DNA of 64,000 nucleotides from Ectothiorhodospiraceae bacterium WFHF3C12 (GTDB lineage: Bacteria > Pseudomonadota > Gammaproteobacteria > Nitrococcales > Nitrococcaceae). Where the stretch lies: positions 62,001 to 126,000 of the forward strand of contig JACDUA010000002.1 of the NCBI GenBank assembly GCA_013519935.1, read 5' to 3'. The position numbers were made by a program, and so were the translations under genes. The notes under the pieces are model-generated. The model ran no database searches. It was given only the letters and a program-made list of their open reading frames with translations, and was not told where the DNA came from. Below, in pieces: positions 1 through 9,500 of this stretch (position 1 is its first letter; every line of letters starts with the position of its first letter).

Positions 1-1085
1 AGGTGGTAGTCGGCCAGGGCGCCGTCGGCCAGGACGCCATCGATGAGTTCCAGCCCGGCCGCCGGGCCGTCGCGCATGGCCACGGCCACGGCACGGTTCA
101 GCGCGACCACCGGAGACGGCGTGGCGCGAAGGAGCACGTCGTACAGGCCGGCGATCTCGGCCCAGTCAGTCTCCTCCGGCGTCGCGGCCTCGGCGTGGAC
201 GGCGGCGATGGCCGCCTGGAGCAAATACGGCCCGGCCTCACCACTGGCCAGCGCCTGTTCAACGAGCCTGGTGCCTTCCTCGATGGCTGCGCGGTTCCAC
301 AGGGTACGGTCCTGGTCCTCCAGGCGGATCAGGTCGCCGTCGGTGTTCGTGCGGGCCTCCCGGCGGGAATCCTGCAGCAGCATCAGCGCCAGCAGGCCGA
401 CGGCCTCGGGCTCGGGCAGCAGCTCGCAGAGCAGTCGGCCCAGGCGGATGGCCTCGGCCGACAGGTCCCGCCGAACGAGGCGATCGCCGGCCGATGCCGT
501 GTATCCCTCGTTGAACAACAGATAAATGACCTGCAACACGGCGCCCAGCCTGGCGGGCAGCTCGGTCCGCTCCGGAATCTCGTAAGGAATGCCGGCGTCG
601 CGGATCTTGGCCTTGGCGCGGACGATGCGCTGGGCGATCGTCGCGGGCCTGGCGAGGAAGGCGTGGGCGACTTCCTCGGTCGTCAGGCCGCAGACCTCGC
701 GGAGGGTGAGGGCGAGCTGCGCTTCCGTGCCCAGGCTCGGATGGCAGCAGGTGAAGATGAGCCGCAGGCGATCGTCCTCGATATCCGGCGCACTGGCGAC
801 GTCATCGCTGGTGGTTGCCTGTTCGAGCTGTGCCGCGAGCTCCGCCCTGGAGGCGTCGAATCGCGCCTGTCGACGGAGCTGGTCGATGGCCTTGAACCGG
901 CCGGTCGACACCAGCCAGGCGCGGGGGTTGTCCGGCACGCCGTCGCGCTCCCACTGGATTAGCGCGGCCGAGAAAGCCTCGTGCAGCGCTTCCTCGGCCA
1001 GATCGAAATCGCCGAGCAGGCGGATCAGCGTGGCCAGTACGCGGCGCGAGTCCCGCCGGTAGACCGTCTCCAGCCATTCATTCAT
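1..1085 (-). CDS. ECF42-type RNA polymerase sigma factor (DUF6596), 3' end cut by window
   Basis: The reverse strand opens at ATG 1085 (MNEWLETVYRRDSRRV) and stays open to the window edge, so at least 361 codons are visible and no stop is seen. Region 2 is represented by LIRLLGDFDLAEEALHEAF and the DQLRRQ segment, and region 4 by LTLREVCGLTTEEVAHAFL, a helix-turn-helix. The long C-terminal extension contains YLLFNEGYTASAGD, typical of the DUF6596 domain of ECF42 sigma factors. Family members are about 400 residues, so roughly 40-50 are missing. GGAG lies about 10 bases before the ATG. ECF42 genes often sit next to a small YCII/DGPF protein, which would lie outside the window if present. Targets cannot be read from the sequence. 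Confidence 0.9.
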   Translation of the reverse strand, partial: MNEWLETVYRRDSRRVLATLIRLLGDFDLAEEALHEAFSAALIQWERDGVPDNPRAWLVSTGRFKAIDQLRRQARFDASRAELAAQLEQATTSDDVASAPDIEDDRLRLIFTCCHPSLGTEAQLALTLREVCGLTTEEVAHAFLARPATIAQRIVRAKAKIRDAGIPYEIPERTELPARLGAVLQVIYLLFNEGYTASAGDRLVRRDLSAEAIRLGRLLCELLPEPEAVGLLALMLLQDSRREARTNTDGDLIRLEDQDRTLWNRAAIEEGTRLVEQALASGEAGPYLLQAAIAAVHAEAATPEETDWAEIAGLYDVLLRATPSPVVALNRAVAVAMRDGPAAGLELIDGVLADGALADYH

Positions 1086-1297
1086 CCCTGTGCACTCCGT
1101 AAATCCGGGCACCGGCCCGCGCCCGGCGATAGTCTAGTCTAGGTGCAGTGGGGCCGCGCAATGTCCCGGAATCGCGTGGGCGAGGGTTTTCCGCCAGAGA
1201 GTTGACCCAGGTTATTGCCGGTGCCATTGCCGGGGCCTAAGGTATGCCTGCCGGCGCGTTCGGCCGGCGACCTCCCCCGACACAGCAAGGATGAGCC

Positions 1298-1876
1298 ATG
1301 TTGAAGAAGACACTCGGTACGGGATTTCTTGCGGCGGCCCTGTCGCTCCCCGGCGTGGCCCAGGCGGAGTCGGCATTTCACGGCAACGTGCACGCCCTGT
1401 TCGGCTACAAGCAGCTGAACGACGGTGATTTTGACGACCTGCAGGACCAGGCGGTCTGGGGCGCGATGTTCGACTTCCGGGTCGGGGACTGGCCCGTGAA
1501 CATCGCCCTGGACGCGTTGGTCTCAGCCAGCGCCGAGGACGAGAACGACGTCGAAACCGGCGTGGCCACGCTGGAGCTCTCGCTCGGCGTGCGCAAGTAT
1601 TTCGACTTCTCGAGCGTGGCCATTCACCCCTTCGTGGGCGGCGGGGTCAGCCGCATCGGCGCGGGCATCGATATCGAGGACGAAAACGGGCCGGACGAGG
1701 ACGACAGCGATGGTGCCTTTGGCGGCTACCTGACGGCGGGTGCCGTCTACACCATCAGGGAGCATGTCAACCTGGGTGCCATCTATCGCTACTCCCACGC
1801 CGAGGTCGAGCTTCTCGACGAGGACTACAACGTCGGCGGTCACAATCTGATGCTGATGGCCGGCTATCGCTGGTAG
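1298..1876 (+). CDS. Outer-membrane beta-barrel protein of unknown role
   Basis: This 192-residue protein has a Sec signal peptide (MLKKTLGTGFLAAALSLPGVAQA) and alternating hydrophobic/polar strands ending in the aromatic C-terminus AGYRW, a usual signature for BamA-recognised outer-membrane barrels. An acidic loop (DIEDENGPDEDDSDG) lies near residues 125-140, in keeping with a surface-exposed or salt-adapted protein. AAGGA is 7 bases before the ATG. The size fits an 8-stranded barrel of the OmpW/OmpX/YfaZ kind, but I cannot assign a subfamily. It stands alone between a divergent sigma factor gene and a convergent secreted-protein operon. Confidence 0.7.
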   Translation: MLKKTLGTGFLAAALSLPGVAQAESAFHGNVHALFGYKQLNDGDFDDLQDQAVWGAMFDFRVGDWPVNIALDALVSASAEDENDVETGVATLELSLGVRKYFDFSSVAIHPFVGGGVSRIGAGIDIEDENGPDEDDSDGAFGGYLTAGAVYTIREHVNLGAIYRYSHAEVELLDEDYNVGGHNLMLMAGYRW

Positions 1877-2001
1877 GGGTTACTGCCTGCCTCGGCGGGG
1901 CGGCTGTTACGCGTTCTTGCCGGTACGAGAGGCGCTGCCCGAAAGGGCCGCGCCTCTCTTCATGGTGGCTGAAAGGGGAGCGCCCCACGCGTCCAGGCCA
2001 C

Positions 2002-2805
2002 CTACGGCGAGCACTGTACGGTGTCGACGATCATGTTGCAGCCCATGCTCCTGCCACCGAAGACCTGGCCGTTCGCCGTGTCGTCGTCGTTGCCGATGAA
2101 TATGTTGGAAACGTAGGCCGCGTGGCTTGGGGCACCATTCGCCGAGCCGTAGAGACCGGGTCCGCCGTTGTTGAGGAAACGGTTGTCCCGGATCAGGCCG
2201 CTGGCGACGTACGCGCCCGCATTACGGTTCCCGACAACCAGCGAGTTGGTGAGCTCGAGCATGGCCTCGCCTGTGAACGCACTGACGCCGGCGTCCCCGT
2301 TGCGGACGAGCTCGCAATTCTGGACCATGACGTTCGACTGGGCGCGGATCCCGTCCCCGCCGTTCTGCTCCACCCGCAGATTCTGCAGGCGGTTCGCGGA
2401 GCCGGCATCGATACCGTACTGGCCGAAGCCAACGACGCTGCCGTTGCGTATCACGTTGCCCGCGCCCGCATCGACGCCGACGCCCGTGCCGGTACCCGAA
2501 CAGCCGGTGACCGGAGTGCCGCTGCAGGTGGTGGATCCCTGAAGCGTGAACCCGTTCAGGTCCAGCGTCACCCCCGAGGCGGAAATGGCGATGCCTGTCG
2601 TACTCCCGCCGGATACCTGCAGGTTGGAGGTGAGGATGTAGCTGCCAGAGCTGCCGATCTCCACGGGAAAGCCGGGGTTGTCGCCCGCGAAGCAGCCGTC
2701 GGCGACGCAGGCGGTGTTGATCTCGATGGAGCCATCATCGGCCAGGGCCGGGAAGGCGCCGACAAGCATGAGGCAGGCGGTGACATAGCGGTTCAGGAAG
2801 GACAT
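2002..2805 (-). CDS. Secreted right-handed parallel beta-helix protein (copy B)
   Basis: This 267-residue protein has a signal peptide cut near ALA-DDG. The mature part begins with a motif shared with the copy at 4326-5123 (SIEINTACVADGCFAGDNPG then FPVEIGSSGSYILTSNL). Repeats rich in N-x-L/V-x-x-N/G follow (VTLDLNGFTL, VIRNGSVVGFG, RLQNLRVEQNGGDGI, MVQNCELVRNG, LRNN-type turns), the pattern of pectate-lyase-like beta-helices. The C-terminus GCNMIVDTVQCS carries a likely disulfide pair. No catalytic residues of known polysaccharide lyases can be identified, so a structural or glycan-binding role is as likely as catalysis. It is the last gene of a three-gene run, 45 bases after the lipoprotein gene. 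Confidence 0.75.
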   Translation of the reverse strand: MSFLNRYVTACLMLVGAFPALADDGSIEINTACVADGCFAGDNPGFPVEIGSSGSYILTSNLQVSGGSTTGIAISASGVTLDLNGFTLQGSTTCSGTPVTGCSGTGTGVGVDAGAGNVIRNGSVVGFGQYGIDAGSANRLQNLRVEQNGGDGIRAQSNVMVQNCELVRNGDAGVSAFTGEAMLELTNSLVVGNRNAGAYVASGLIRDNRFLNNGGPGLYGSANGAPSHAAYVSNIFIGNDDDTANGQVFGGRSMGCNMIVDTVQCSP

Positions 2806-2850
2806 TGTGAATCTCCTGGCTTACGGGTCGCGCGGCCGGTAAAGACCGGG

Positions 2851-4275
2851 TTATCGGTTGTCGCTGAGCGCGGTTACATCGGCCGTGGTCCCGAGGGCCG
2901 ATTCGGTATCCACGGCGCGCTGGCCGATGCCGCTGGCGGTGTCGGCCAGCAGCACCTCGCCGTTGCCGAAGGCCACGCCGCTGGCGCTGCCGCCGGTGCG
3001 GGTGGACAGGGCGATGGTGTCGGCGTCGCGCAGGGTGACCGCGTCCACGTCCGCGCCGTCGTCCAGGCCGAGGGCGGCGGCCGCCAGGAACAGCGAGAAT
3101 GTGCTGCCGTCGTAGCGCACCAGGTCGGCGTCGCTGAAGCTGGTGCCGCCAGCAGAAAAATGAATACTGGTGGAGAAGATCAGGTCGCCGTTGCCGGAAA
3201 CGGTCACGGCATCCACGTCCACGCCGTCGGATAGCCCCGCGGCGCTGGCGTCCAGGGCCAGGCTATAGGTGCCGCTGTCGTAGAGGACCACGTCGCCCGG
3301 GGCCGCTACCGTGCCGCCGAGGTTGGCGTGCTGGTCGAGTGAGAAGTAATAGCGTGAGTCATTGACCCGTTCGTAGGCGTCAACTCCCGCTGGGGTGACG
3401 TTGATGGTACTCAGAATCTGCAGGTCTGAGGACTCGGGCTCATACGCGAGCACATCCACCGGCGTCACGGTCTGGCTGTTCACGGTGGTCGTGGGCGAGA
3501 GTAAGAGATACCAGGCGAAGGTGGGTTGGACCGTCACCGTGACGGTGCCGGAGGCCTGATCACCGTCCGCGTCCTCGATCGTGTACTCGAAGCTGTCCGC
3601 GCCGCTGTAGTCGGCTGCCGGTGCATACGCAATGCTGTCGTCCGTCGGGTCGTCGGGGGTGCCGCCGTCGTTGATCGTGGCGGAGCCGTTGCCGGGCGGG
3701 GTCGACACGGTAATGGCACTGCTGCCGGGACCATCACCACCAAAATCGTCATTGCCGAGCACGTTGACCGTTGTCGCGTTATCGTTCTCCTCGACCGTCA
3801 GGGCATCATCACCGGCTGCCGGCGTATCGTTAACCGAGCTAACGGTGACCGTGACAGTGCCAACCGCGCTGTCGCCGTCGGCGTCCTCGATGACATAGGT
3901 GAAGTTTTCCATGCCGTTGTAATCGGGATCCGGCGTGTACTCGATGGTGTCGTCCGCGGGCGCCGACGGCGTGCCGCCGTCATCGATGGTGGCGGTGCCG
4001 TTGCCGGGCGCCGAGGACAGCGCCAGGGCAACGCTGCCTGGCCCGTCCGTGCCGAAGCTATCGTTGTCCAGGACGTCTATGGTTGTCGCGCCGGCGTCCT
4101 CGTTGATGGACACGCTGTCCTCGACCGCCGATGGCGCGTCTTCAACGGCGCCGTTGCCGCCACCGTCGCCACCACCACCACCTCCGCCGCAGCCGCTCAA
4201 GAGCAGAGCAAACAGGACTGCCGGCGTGGCCAGACGCCGGATCTCCATCGGAATCGCTTGGCTGAGGGCTTTCAT
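2851..4275 (-). CDS. Lipoprotein with two tandem Ig/cadherin-like domains
   Basis: The N-terminus ends in a lipobox, LLLSGC (Cys about residue 29), followed by a glycine-rich linker (GGGGGGDGGGNG), so export and lipidation are expected. Two repeats of about 90 residues follow (roughly 45-130 and 135-225), each with VNVLGNDDFG/IDVLDNDSFG, GNGTATIDDGGTP, Y-x-P-D-x-D-Y-x-G and YxIEDADGD. These are features of Big_9/cadherin-like 'tandem-95' domains that bind calcium. The C-terminal 230 residues hold a further internal duplication around GVDVDAVTVSGNGDLIFST and GADVDAVTLRDADTIALST. GGGG lies 7 bases before ATG 4275; an internal ATG at 4248 lacks a Shine-Dalgarno. It is flanked by paralogous beta-helix genes, suggesting a surface assembly. 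Confidence 0.8.
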   Translation of the reverse strand: MKALSQAIPMEIRRLATPAVLFALLLSGCGGGGGGGDGGGNGAVEDAPSAVEDSVSINEDAGATTIDVLDNDSFGTDGPGSVALALSSAPGNGTATIDDGGTPSAPADDTIEYTPDPDYNGMENFTYVIEDADGDSAVGTVTVTVSSVNDTPAAGDDALTVEENDNATTVNVLGNDDFGGDGPGSSAITVSTPPGNGSATINDGGTPDDPTDDSIAYAPAADYSGADSFEYTIEDADGDQASGTVTVTVQPTFAWYLLLSPTTTVNSQTVTPVDVLAYEPESSDLQILSTINVTPAGVDAYERVNDSRYYFSLDQHANLGGTVAAPGDVVLYDSGTYSLALDASAAGLSDGVDVDAVTVSGNGDLIFSTSIHFSAGGTSFSDADLVRYDGSTFSLFLAAAALGLDDGADVDAVTLRDADTIALSTRTGGSASGVAFGNGEVLLADTASGIGQRAVDTESALGTTADVTALSDNR

Positions 4276-4325
4276 TGGGTTACCCCATGGCTATGTCTGT
4301 TGAACTACCTTCGCGACTCGCGCGG

Positions 4326-5123
4326 TTACGGGCAGACGGCACTGTCGGCGACCACGTTGCAGCCGGTGGTCAGGCCACCCTGCAACTGGTCGCCCGCGCT
4401 GCCGTCGCCGTTGCCGCGGAAAATGTTCTGGGCGTAGGCCGCCGCGGAGGAGCTCGTGTATGAGCGAAGGCCGTTGTCGCCGTTGTGGCTGAAACGGTTG
4501 TGGGTCACGACCCCCGATTGCACGCGGGCCCCGTAACCGCCGTTGCCCCGAATCAGGGAATGGTTCAGTTCCAGCATTGCCTCCAGACCGTAGGCATTGA
4601 TGCCTACCGCGCCGTTGCGAATCACCTTGCAGCCGGTGATTGTCGCGCCCGCGCCCACGTCGATGCCGTCGATGCCGTTGGACGCCACCCGCAGGTTCTC
4701 CAGCCGGGCCGCTGTTCCGACAACGACACCCGTATCGCCGAAGCCGACGACGTTGCCGTTGAAGACGTGTATCCGGCTGTAGGGGTAGCCGTCGATTCCG
4801 ATCCCGGTGCCCGAGGTGGAGCAGGTCGCGGGCGTGCCGCTGCACTCTACCGGTCCGCCGACGGTGAAGCCGTTGAGGTCCAGCGTGACATTATTCGAGT
4901 CGATGACGATGGCCGTGGTCACCGCGTCGGATACGGCCAGGTTTGACGTGAGTACGTAGCTGCCCGAGCTGGCGATCTCCACGGGAAAGCCGGGATCGTC
5001 GCCCGCAAAGCAACCGTCGGGGACGCAGGCCGCGTTGATTTCGATGGCGCCGTCCCCGGCCATCACCGTAGGCAGATAGAAGGCCAGACCAAGCGCCAGA
5101 ATCGTTCCGTTCAACCGTGACAT
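4326..5123 (-). CDS. Secreted right-handed parallel beta-helix protein (copy A)
   Basis: This 265-residue protein starts at ATG 5123 (MSRLNGTILALG), with GGGGAG 9 bases upstream; upstream in-frame codons lack such a site. After a signal peptide ending near VMAGDG it repeats the CFAGDDPGFPVEIASSGSY block of the gene at 2002-2805, then beta-helix turns (VTLDLNGFTV, VFNGNVVGFGDTGV, RLENLRVASNGIDGI, TITGCKVIRNG). The end, GLTTGCNVVADSAVCP, keeps the two cysteines of the paralogue. The pair is clearly homologous across its length but diverged, so the duplication is old. It is the first gene of the run, 50 bases ahead of the lipoprotein gene. Confidence 0.75.
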   Translation of the reverse strand: MSRLNGTILALGLAFYLPTVMAGDGAIEINAACVPDGCFAGDDPGFPVEIASSGSYVLTSNLAVSDAVTTAIVIDSNNVTLDLNGFTVGGPVECSGTPATCSTSGTGIGIDGYPYSRIHVFNGNVVGFGDTGVVVGTAARLENLRVASNGIDGIDVGAGATITGCKVIRNGAVGINAYGLEAMLELNHSLIRGNGGYGARVQSGVVTHNRFSHNGDNGLRSYTSSSAAAYAQNIFRGNGDGSAGDQLQGGLTTGCNVVADSAVCP

Positions 5124-5275
5124 GCGTTGGGCTCCCCGATAGGCGGTGTCCCAAGGCAATATTGAGCCTGCGTTGCCGAGGGACAGGTGAGTTTCTGGAA
5201 ACCTACGGGGTTGGGGGTCGACCCACCACCCCCCGAATAGGGGGGTGCGTCGCCGACGCTGGCCGCGCCGTGGCC

Positions 5276-5683
5276 TCAGGCGTTGTGCCGCTGGTCGGGC
5301 GGGGAGCCGCCTGGTGGCGCCGCGGCCTGCCTGGTCGCCAGGAACTGGTTCAGCTCCGCCTGATCCCGGGCGCGCTGCAGGTCCCGCGCAAAGTCCTCGA
5401 AAGCCGTCTGCTCTTCGGCCAGGCGCCGCTTCTCCGCCTCGATGCGTTCCAGGGTCTCCCGCTTATAGGCGTCGAACGCCATGTTGCCGCTCCGGCGATG
5501 CAGCCGCAGGTGGTCACGCGCGGTCTTTCCGGGCCGCCGGAACGGCCACTTGCCCAGGCGCCAGAGCAGGATAGCCAGGCCGATGGGCCAGAACACGACG
5601 AACCCGACGATCATGGCCGCCAGGGTGGCTGGTCCGTGCGGGTCGGGCATTGGAATCGATGGGAACTGCCACTGATGAATCAT
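5276..5683 (-). CDS. DUF2852 family inner-membrane protein
   Basis: This 135-residue protein starts at ATG 5683 (MIHQWQFPSI), with GAGGGG 6 bases upstream; an alternative TTG at 5704 would lie inside an operator palindrome. One membrane segment (AAMIVGFVVFWPIGLAILLW, about 23-42) is followed by a basic stretch and then a charged helix (FDAYKRETLERIEAEKRRLAEEQ, DFARDLQRARDQAELNQFL). The order WPIGLAILxW - FDxYxxETLxRLExE - FxxxLxxARDxAEFxxFL is that of DUF2852 proteins of unknown function. It is divergent from a PadR regulator across two palindromes, so it is the obvious candidate target of that regulator. Confidence 0.8.
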   Translation of the reverse strand: MIHQWQFPSIPMPDPHGPATLAAMIVGFVVFWPIGLAILLWRLGKWPFRRPGKTARDHLRLHRRSGNMAFDAYKRETLERIEAEKRRLAEEQTAFEDFARDLQRARDQAELNQFLATRQAAAPPGGSPPDQRHNA

Positions 5684-5696
5684 GATTGGCCCCTCT

Positions 5697-5716
5697 ATAT
5701 GCAATTAATTGCATAT
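5697..5716. promoter_or_regulatory. Palindromic operator O1 of the PadR / DUF2852 divergent region
   Basis: ATATGCAATTAATTGCATAT is a perfect 20-base palindrome in an otherwise GC-rich region. It lies between the start of the DUF2852 gene and its putative -10 (CATAAT, reverse strand 5720-5715). A repressor bound here would block transcription. It matches O2 centred 39 bases away in both arms, and the ATGCAA/TTGCAT half-sites fit those described for PadR-family repressors. Confidence 0.75.
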
Positions 5717-5735
5717 TATGGTGCGCCTTGAAGAG

Positions 5736-5755
5736 ATATGCAACAATTTGCATAT
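5736..5755. promoter_or_regulatory. Palindromic operator O2 of the PadR / DUF2852 divergent region
   Basis: ATATGCAACAATTTGCATAT has the same 8-base arms as O1 and a 4-base asymmetric centre. It ends 15 bases before the PadR ATG at 5771 and overlaps the putative -35 (TTGCAT, reverse strand 5743-5738) of the DUF2852 promoter. The placement suggests PadR represses both itself and the divergent gene. Confidence 0.75.
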
Positions 5756-5770
5756 AGAGAAGGAGGGGTC

Positions 5771-6325
5771 ATGTCTTTGAAGTACGTGCTGCTGGTGACG
5801 CTCACCCAGGGCGAGATGACCGGTTACGACATCGCCTCGCGCTTCGACCGGCGTCTGAGCTTCGTCTGGCACGCCACGCATCAACAGGTGTACCGGGAGC
5901 TGCGCAAGCTGGAGGAGGCGGGGCTGGTCCTCCACCGGCTGGAGGGCCAGGCGGAGAAGCCGGACAGGAAGCTCTACCGGCTCACCGCCGAAGGCGAGTC
6001 CGTGCTGCATGCCTGGTTGGTGGCCGACAATGCCTCGACCCCGGCCAAGGTGAAGGAGCCGCTGCTGGTGAAGTGCTTCGCGGGGGATTACATGCCGCCG
6101 CAGGATCTGCTCGCCCAGGTGCGTGAGGCCCGGGAGGGCTACCGGCGGCGGCTGGCGGTCCTGAAGGACATCGAGAAGGGCGCGCGGGCGGACGTGCCCC
6201 GGCCGACGGCCGGACAGACCATGGCGTTCCTGGCCCTGCGCCGCGGCATACGTTCCGCCGAGAGCTGGATCGAGTGGGCCGACGAGGCGGAGCAGGCCCT
6301 GTTGCCATTCATCGACGACGGCTAG
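5771..6325 (+). CDS. PadR-family transcriptional regulator
   Basis: This 184-residue protein has an N-terminal winged helix (MSLKYVLLVTLTQGEMTGYDIASRF, HQQVYRELRKLEEAGLV, PDRKLYRLTAEGE) typical of PadR, and a C-terminal alpha-helical dimerisation region (about 95-180) of the Vir_act_alpha_C type, as in subfamily-1 PadR proteins such as PadR and AphA. The start at 5771 is preceded by AGGAGGGG; upstream in-frame codons lie in the operator. PadR proteins usually repress and release DNA on binding phenolic or other small ligands. The ligand here is unknown. The only evident target besides itself is the divergent DUF2852 gene. Confidence 0.9.
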   Translation: MSLKYVLLVTLTQGEMTGYDIASRFDRRLSFVWHATHQQVYRELRKLEEAGLVLHRLEGQAEKPDRKLYRLTAEGESVLHAWLVADNASTPAKVKEPLLVKCFAGDYMPPQDLLAQVREAREGYRRRLAVLKDIEKGARADVPRPTAGQTMAFLALRRGIRSAESWIEWADEAEQALLPFIDDG

Positions 6326-6566
6326 CCGCTGGCCGTCGGGGGCCGGCGATCCATGGGCAGTCGTATCGCCTCGCTCGGGCGGGCGCGATGCTCGCAACAG
6401 GCGCAGTCCCGGGGCTGGGCATTCCGGTTTTGCCGCGGTGCAGCTTGACTTGCCGCCAGCGCGTACCAGAGTGGGAGGCACGCGGCCGGTCCAAAAGACC
6501 GTCCGCCATTCGGGACCGTCTAGACGACGGTTGCCACCCAAGGCATCGCGACAGGGAGATCCCCTC

Positions 6567-9500
6567 ATGGCGGTTGCGCAGGTATCCCTTCAGGACAAGT
6601 ACACCCTTAACCGGGGACGCATTTTCATCACGGGGTTGCAGGCCCTGGTCCGGCTGCCTCTGATGCAGCGCGCGCTGGACAGCGCGGCGGGCCTGGACAC
6701 GGCCTGCCTGATTTCCGGTTATCGCGGCTCGCCGCTCGGCGGGCTGGATCTCAACCTCTGGCGCGCGGAGACGCTGCTGAAAGCCCAGCGCATCCGCTTC
6801 CAGCCCGGCCTCAACGAGGATCTCGCCGCCACGGCCCTGTGGGGCAGCCAGCAGGTCGGGCTCTCCGGCGACGCCACCGCCGACGGCGTCTTCGGTCTCT
6901 GGTACGGCAAGGGCCCGGGCGTGGACCGCAGCGGTGACGTCTTCCGCCACGCCAACCTGGCGGGAACGGCGCCTCATGGCGGAGTGCTGGCCGTGGCCGG
7001 GGACGATCCCGGCTGCAAGTCGTCCACTTTGCCGAGTCAATGCGAGCACGCCTTCATGGATGTGCAGATGCCGCTGTTGAACCCCGCGGACGTCCAGGAC
7101 GTGCTGGATTTCGGGCTCTACGGCTGGGCGCTGTCCCGCTTCAGCGGCTGCTGGGTGGGCATGAAGATGGTCTCGGAGACCGCCGATGCCTCCGCTTCCG
7201 TATACGTGGATCCCGAGCGCGTGCGGATCGCTCTGCCCGAGGACTTCGAGTTGCCGCCCGACGGCGTGCATATCCGCTGGCCGGACCCGCCCATGGATCA
7301 GGAGAAGCGCCTGCATCGTTACAAGCTCTACGCTGCTCTGGCTTTCGCTCGGGCGAACGGCCTCAACCGCATCATCATGGACAGCCCGCAACCGCGACTC
7401 GGCATCGTCACCACCGGGAAGGCGTTCCTCAACGTTCGCCAGGCACTGGCCGATCTGGGTATCGATGAAACGGAGGCGGCGCGGCTGGGGCTGCGGCTGT
7501 ACAAGGTGGGCATGAGCTGGCCCCTGGAGCGCGACGGAATACGGCGTTTCGCCGAAGGCCTGGAAGAGGTCCTGGTGGTCGAGGAGAAGCGCGCGTTCAT
7601 CGAGAACCAGCTCAAGGAGCAACTCTACAACTGGCGGGAAGACGTCCGTCCGCGCGTGGTGGGCAAGTTCGACGAAGGAGGGGATTGGCTGCTGCCGTCC
7701 ACCGGCGAGCTGACGCCGGCGATGGTGGCGCGGGTCATTGGTGCACGACTCGCCCGGTTCTACACCAGCGCGGCCATGGAGCGGCGCCTGCGCGAGCTGG
7801 CCGAGCGGGAAACCGCCCTCGCCTCCACGCCCGTGCTGGCCGAGCGCCGCCCGCACTTCTGCTCCGGCTGCCCCCACAACACCTCCACCCGGGTGCCCGA
7901 GGGCAGCCGCGCCCTGGCGGGCATCGGCTGCCACTACATGGCCATCTGGATGGACCGGAACACCGAGACGTTCACCCACATGGGCGGGGAGGGCGTGACC
8001 TGGCTGGGCCAGGCGCCGTTCGTCCGCGCGAACCACGTTTTCGCCAACATGGGGGACGGCACCTACGAGCACTCGGGCATCCTGGCCATCCGAGCGGCCG
8101 TCGCGGCAGGTGCGAACATCACCTACAAGATCCTGTACAACGACGCCGTGGCCATGACCGGCGGGCAGCCGGTGGAGGGCGGCCTGTCGGTGGCGCAGAT
8201 CACGCGCGAGCTGCATGCCGAGGGGGTGCGGCGCATCGCCGTCGTCACCGACGCGCCGGAGAAATACCCGTCCGACCCCGGCTTCGCGCCGGAGACCACC
8301 GTGCACGAGCGTCATGAGCTTGACGCGTTGCAGCGGACCCTGCGCGAGACGCCGGGCGTGACGGCGCTGGTCTACGACCAGACCTGCGCGGCCGAGCTGC
8401 GCCGCCGTCGCAAGCGGGGCAAGGCGCCGGACCCGCCCAAGCGGGCGTTCATCAACGAGCGGGTCTGCGAGGGGTGCGGGGACTGCAACGCCAAGTCCAA
8501 TTGCCTGGCGGTGGTGCCGATGGAGACGCCATTCGGCCGCAAGCGCGCCATCGATCAGGGCCAGTGCAACAAGGACTTCAGCTGCCTGGACGGCTTCTGC
8601 CCCAGCTTCGTCACCGTCGAAGGCGGGGAGCTGCGCCGGCCCGAGGCCGCGGCGGGCGGCGACGTGGACTTCCCGGAGGTGCCGGAGCCGCAACGGCCGG
8701 ATAAGGACGGCGTTTACAACATCTTCATCACCGGTGTCGGCGGCACCGGCGTTGTCACCGTCGGGGCGCTGCTGGGCATGGCTGCGCATATTGAAGGGAA
8801 GGGCGTCGGCGTCCTCGACGTCACGGGTCTGGCGCAGAAGTACGGCGCGGTAACCACTCATCTGCGTGTCGGCGACTCCCCCGAGGCCGTCCATGGCGCC
8901 CGTATCCCCACTGGCGAGGCCGATCTGTTGCTCGGTTGCGACCTGGTGGTGTCGGCCTCCAGCGAGAGCCTCTCGGAGCTGGCCGAGGGTGCGGCGGCGG
9001 TCATCAACCGCCATCGCGTCATGCCCTCCGGATTCACCCGCGATCCGGACCTGCCATTCCCCGCTGAAGGCATGGAGCAGCAGATTCGCGGTGCCGTACC
9101 CGAGGGCCGGTACTGGTCAATGGACGCCGCGGACCTGGCTGGCGCGCTACTCGGGGACGCCCTGATGGCCAACGTGTTCCTCATGGGGTTCGCTTACCAG
9201 AAGGGCCTGATTCCGCTGTCGGCGGGGGCCATCGATCAGGCAATCGAGCTCAATGGCGTCGCCGTGGACCGGAACCGCCAGGCCTTTCTCTGGGGGCGAC
9301 GGGCGGCCTTCGACGCGGCCCGCGTAAGGCAAGCCGCGGGGCAGGAGACGGAAACCGGGGCGCGCGGCGCTGCGGCAGAGGATCTGGAGGCCGTGGTCGA
9401 GCGCCGGCGTAACTTCCTCGTGGGCTACCAGAACGAGGCCTACGCGGAGCGCTACGCGAAGCTCGTTGAGCGCGTTCGGCGCGAAGAGGCCCGCCATGTG

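Noticed and set aside
1-962. Forward-strand open frame at the left edge
   Set aside because: The reverse strand carries an unmistakable ECF42 sigma factor here, and the forward reading has no family motif.
6309-9014. 901-codon open frame on the reverse strand within the indolepyruvate oxidoreductase gene
   Set aside because: Its amino-acid composition (R, A, G, H rich) and lack of motifs mark it as a codon-position artefact of the high-GC gene on the + strand.
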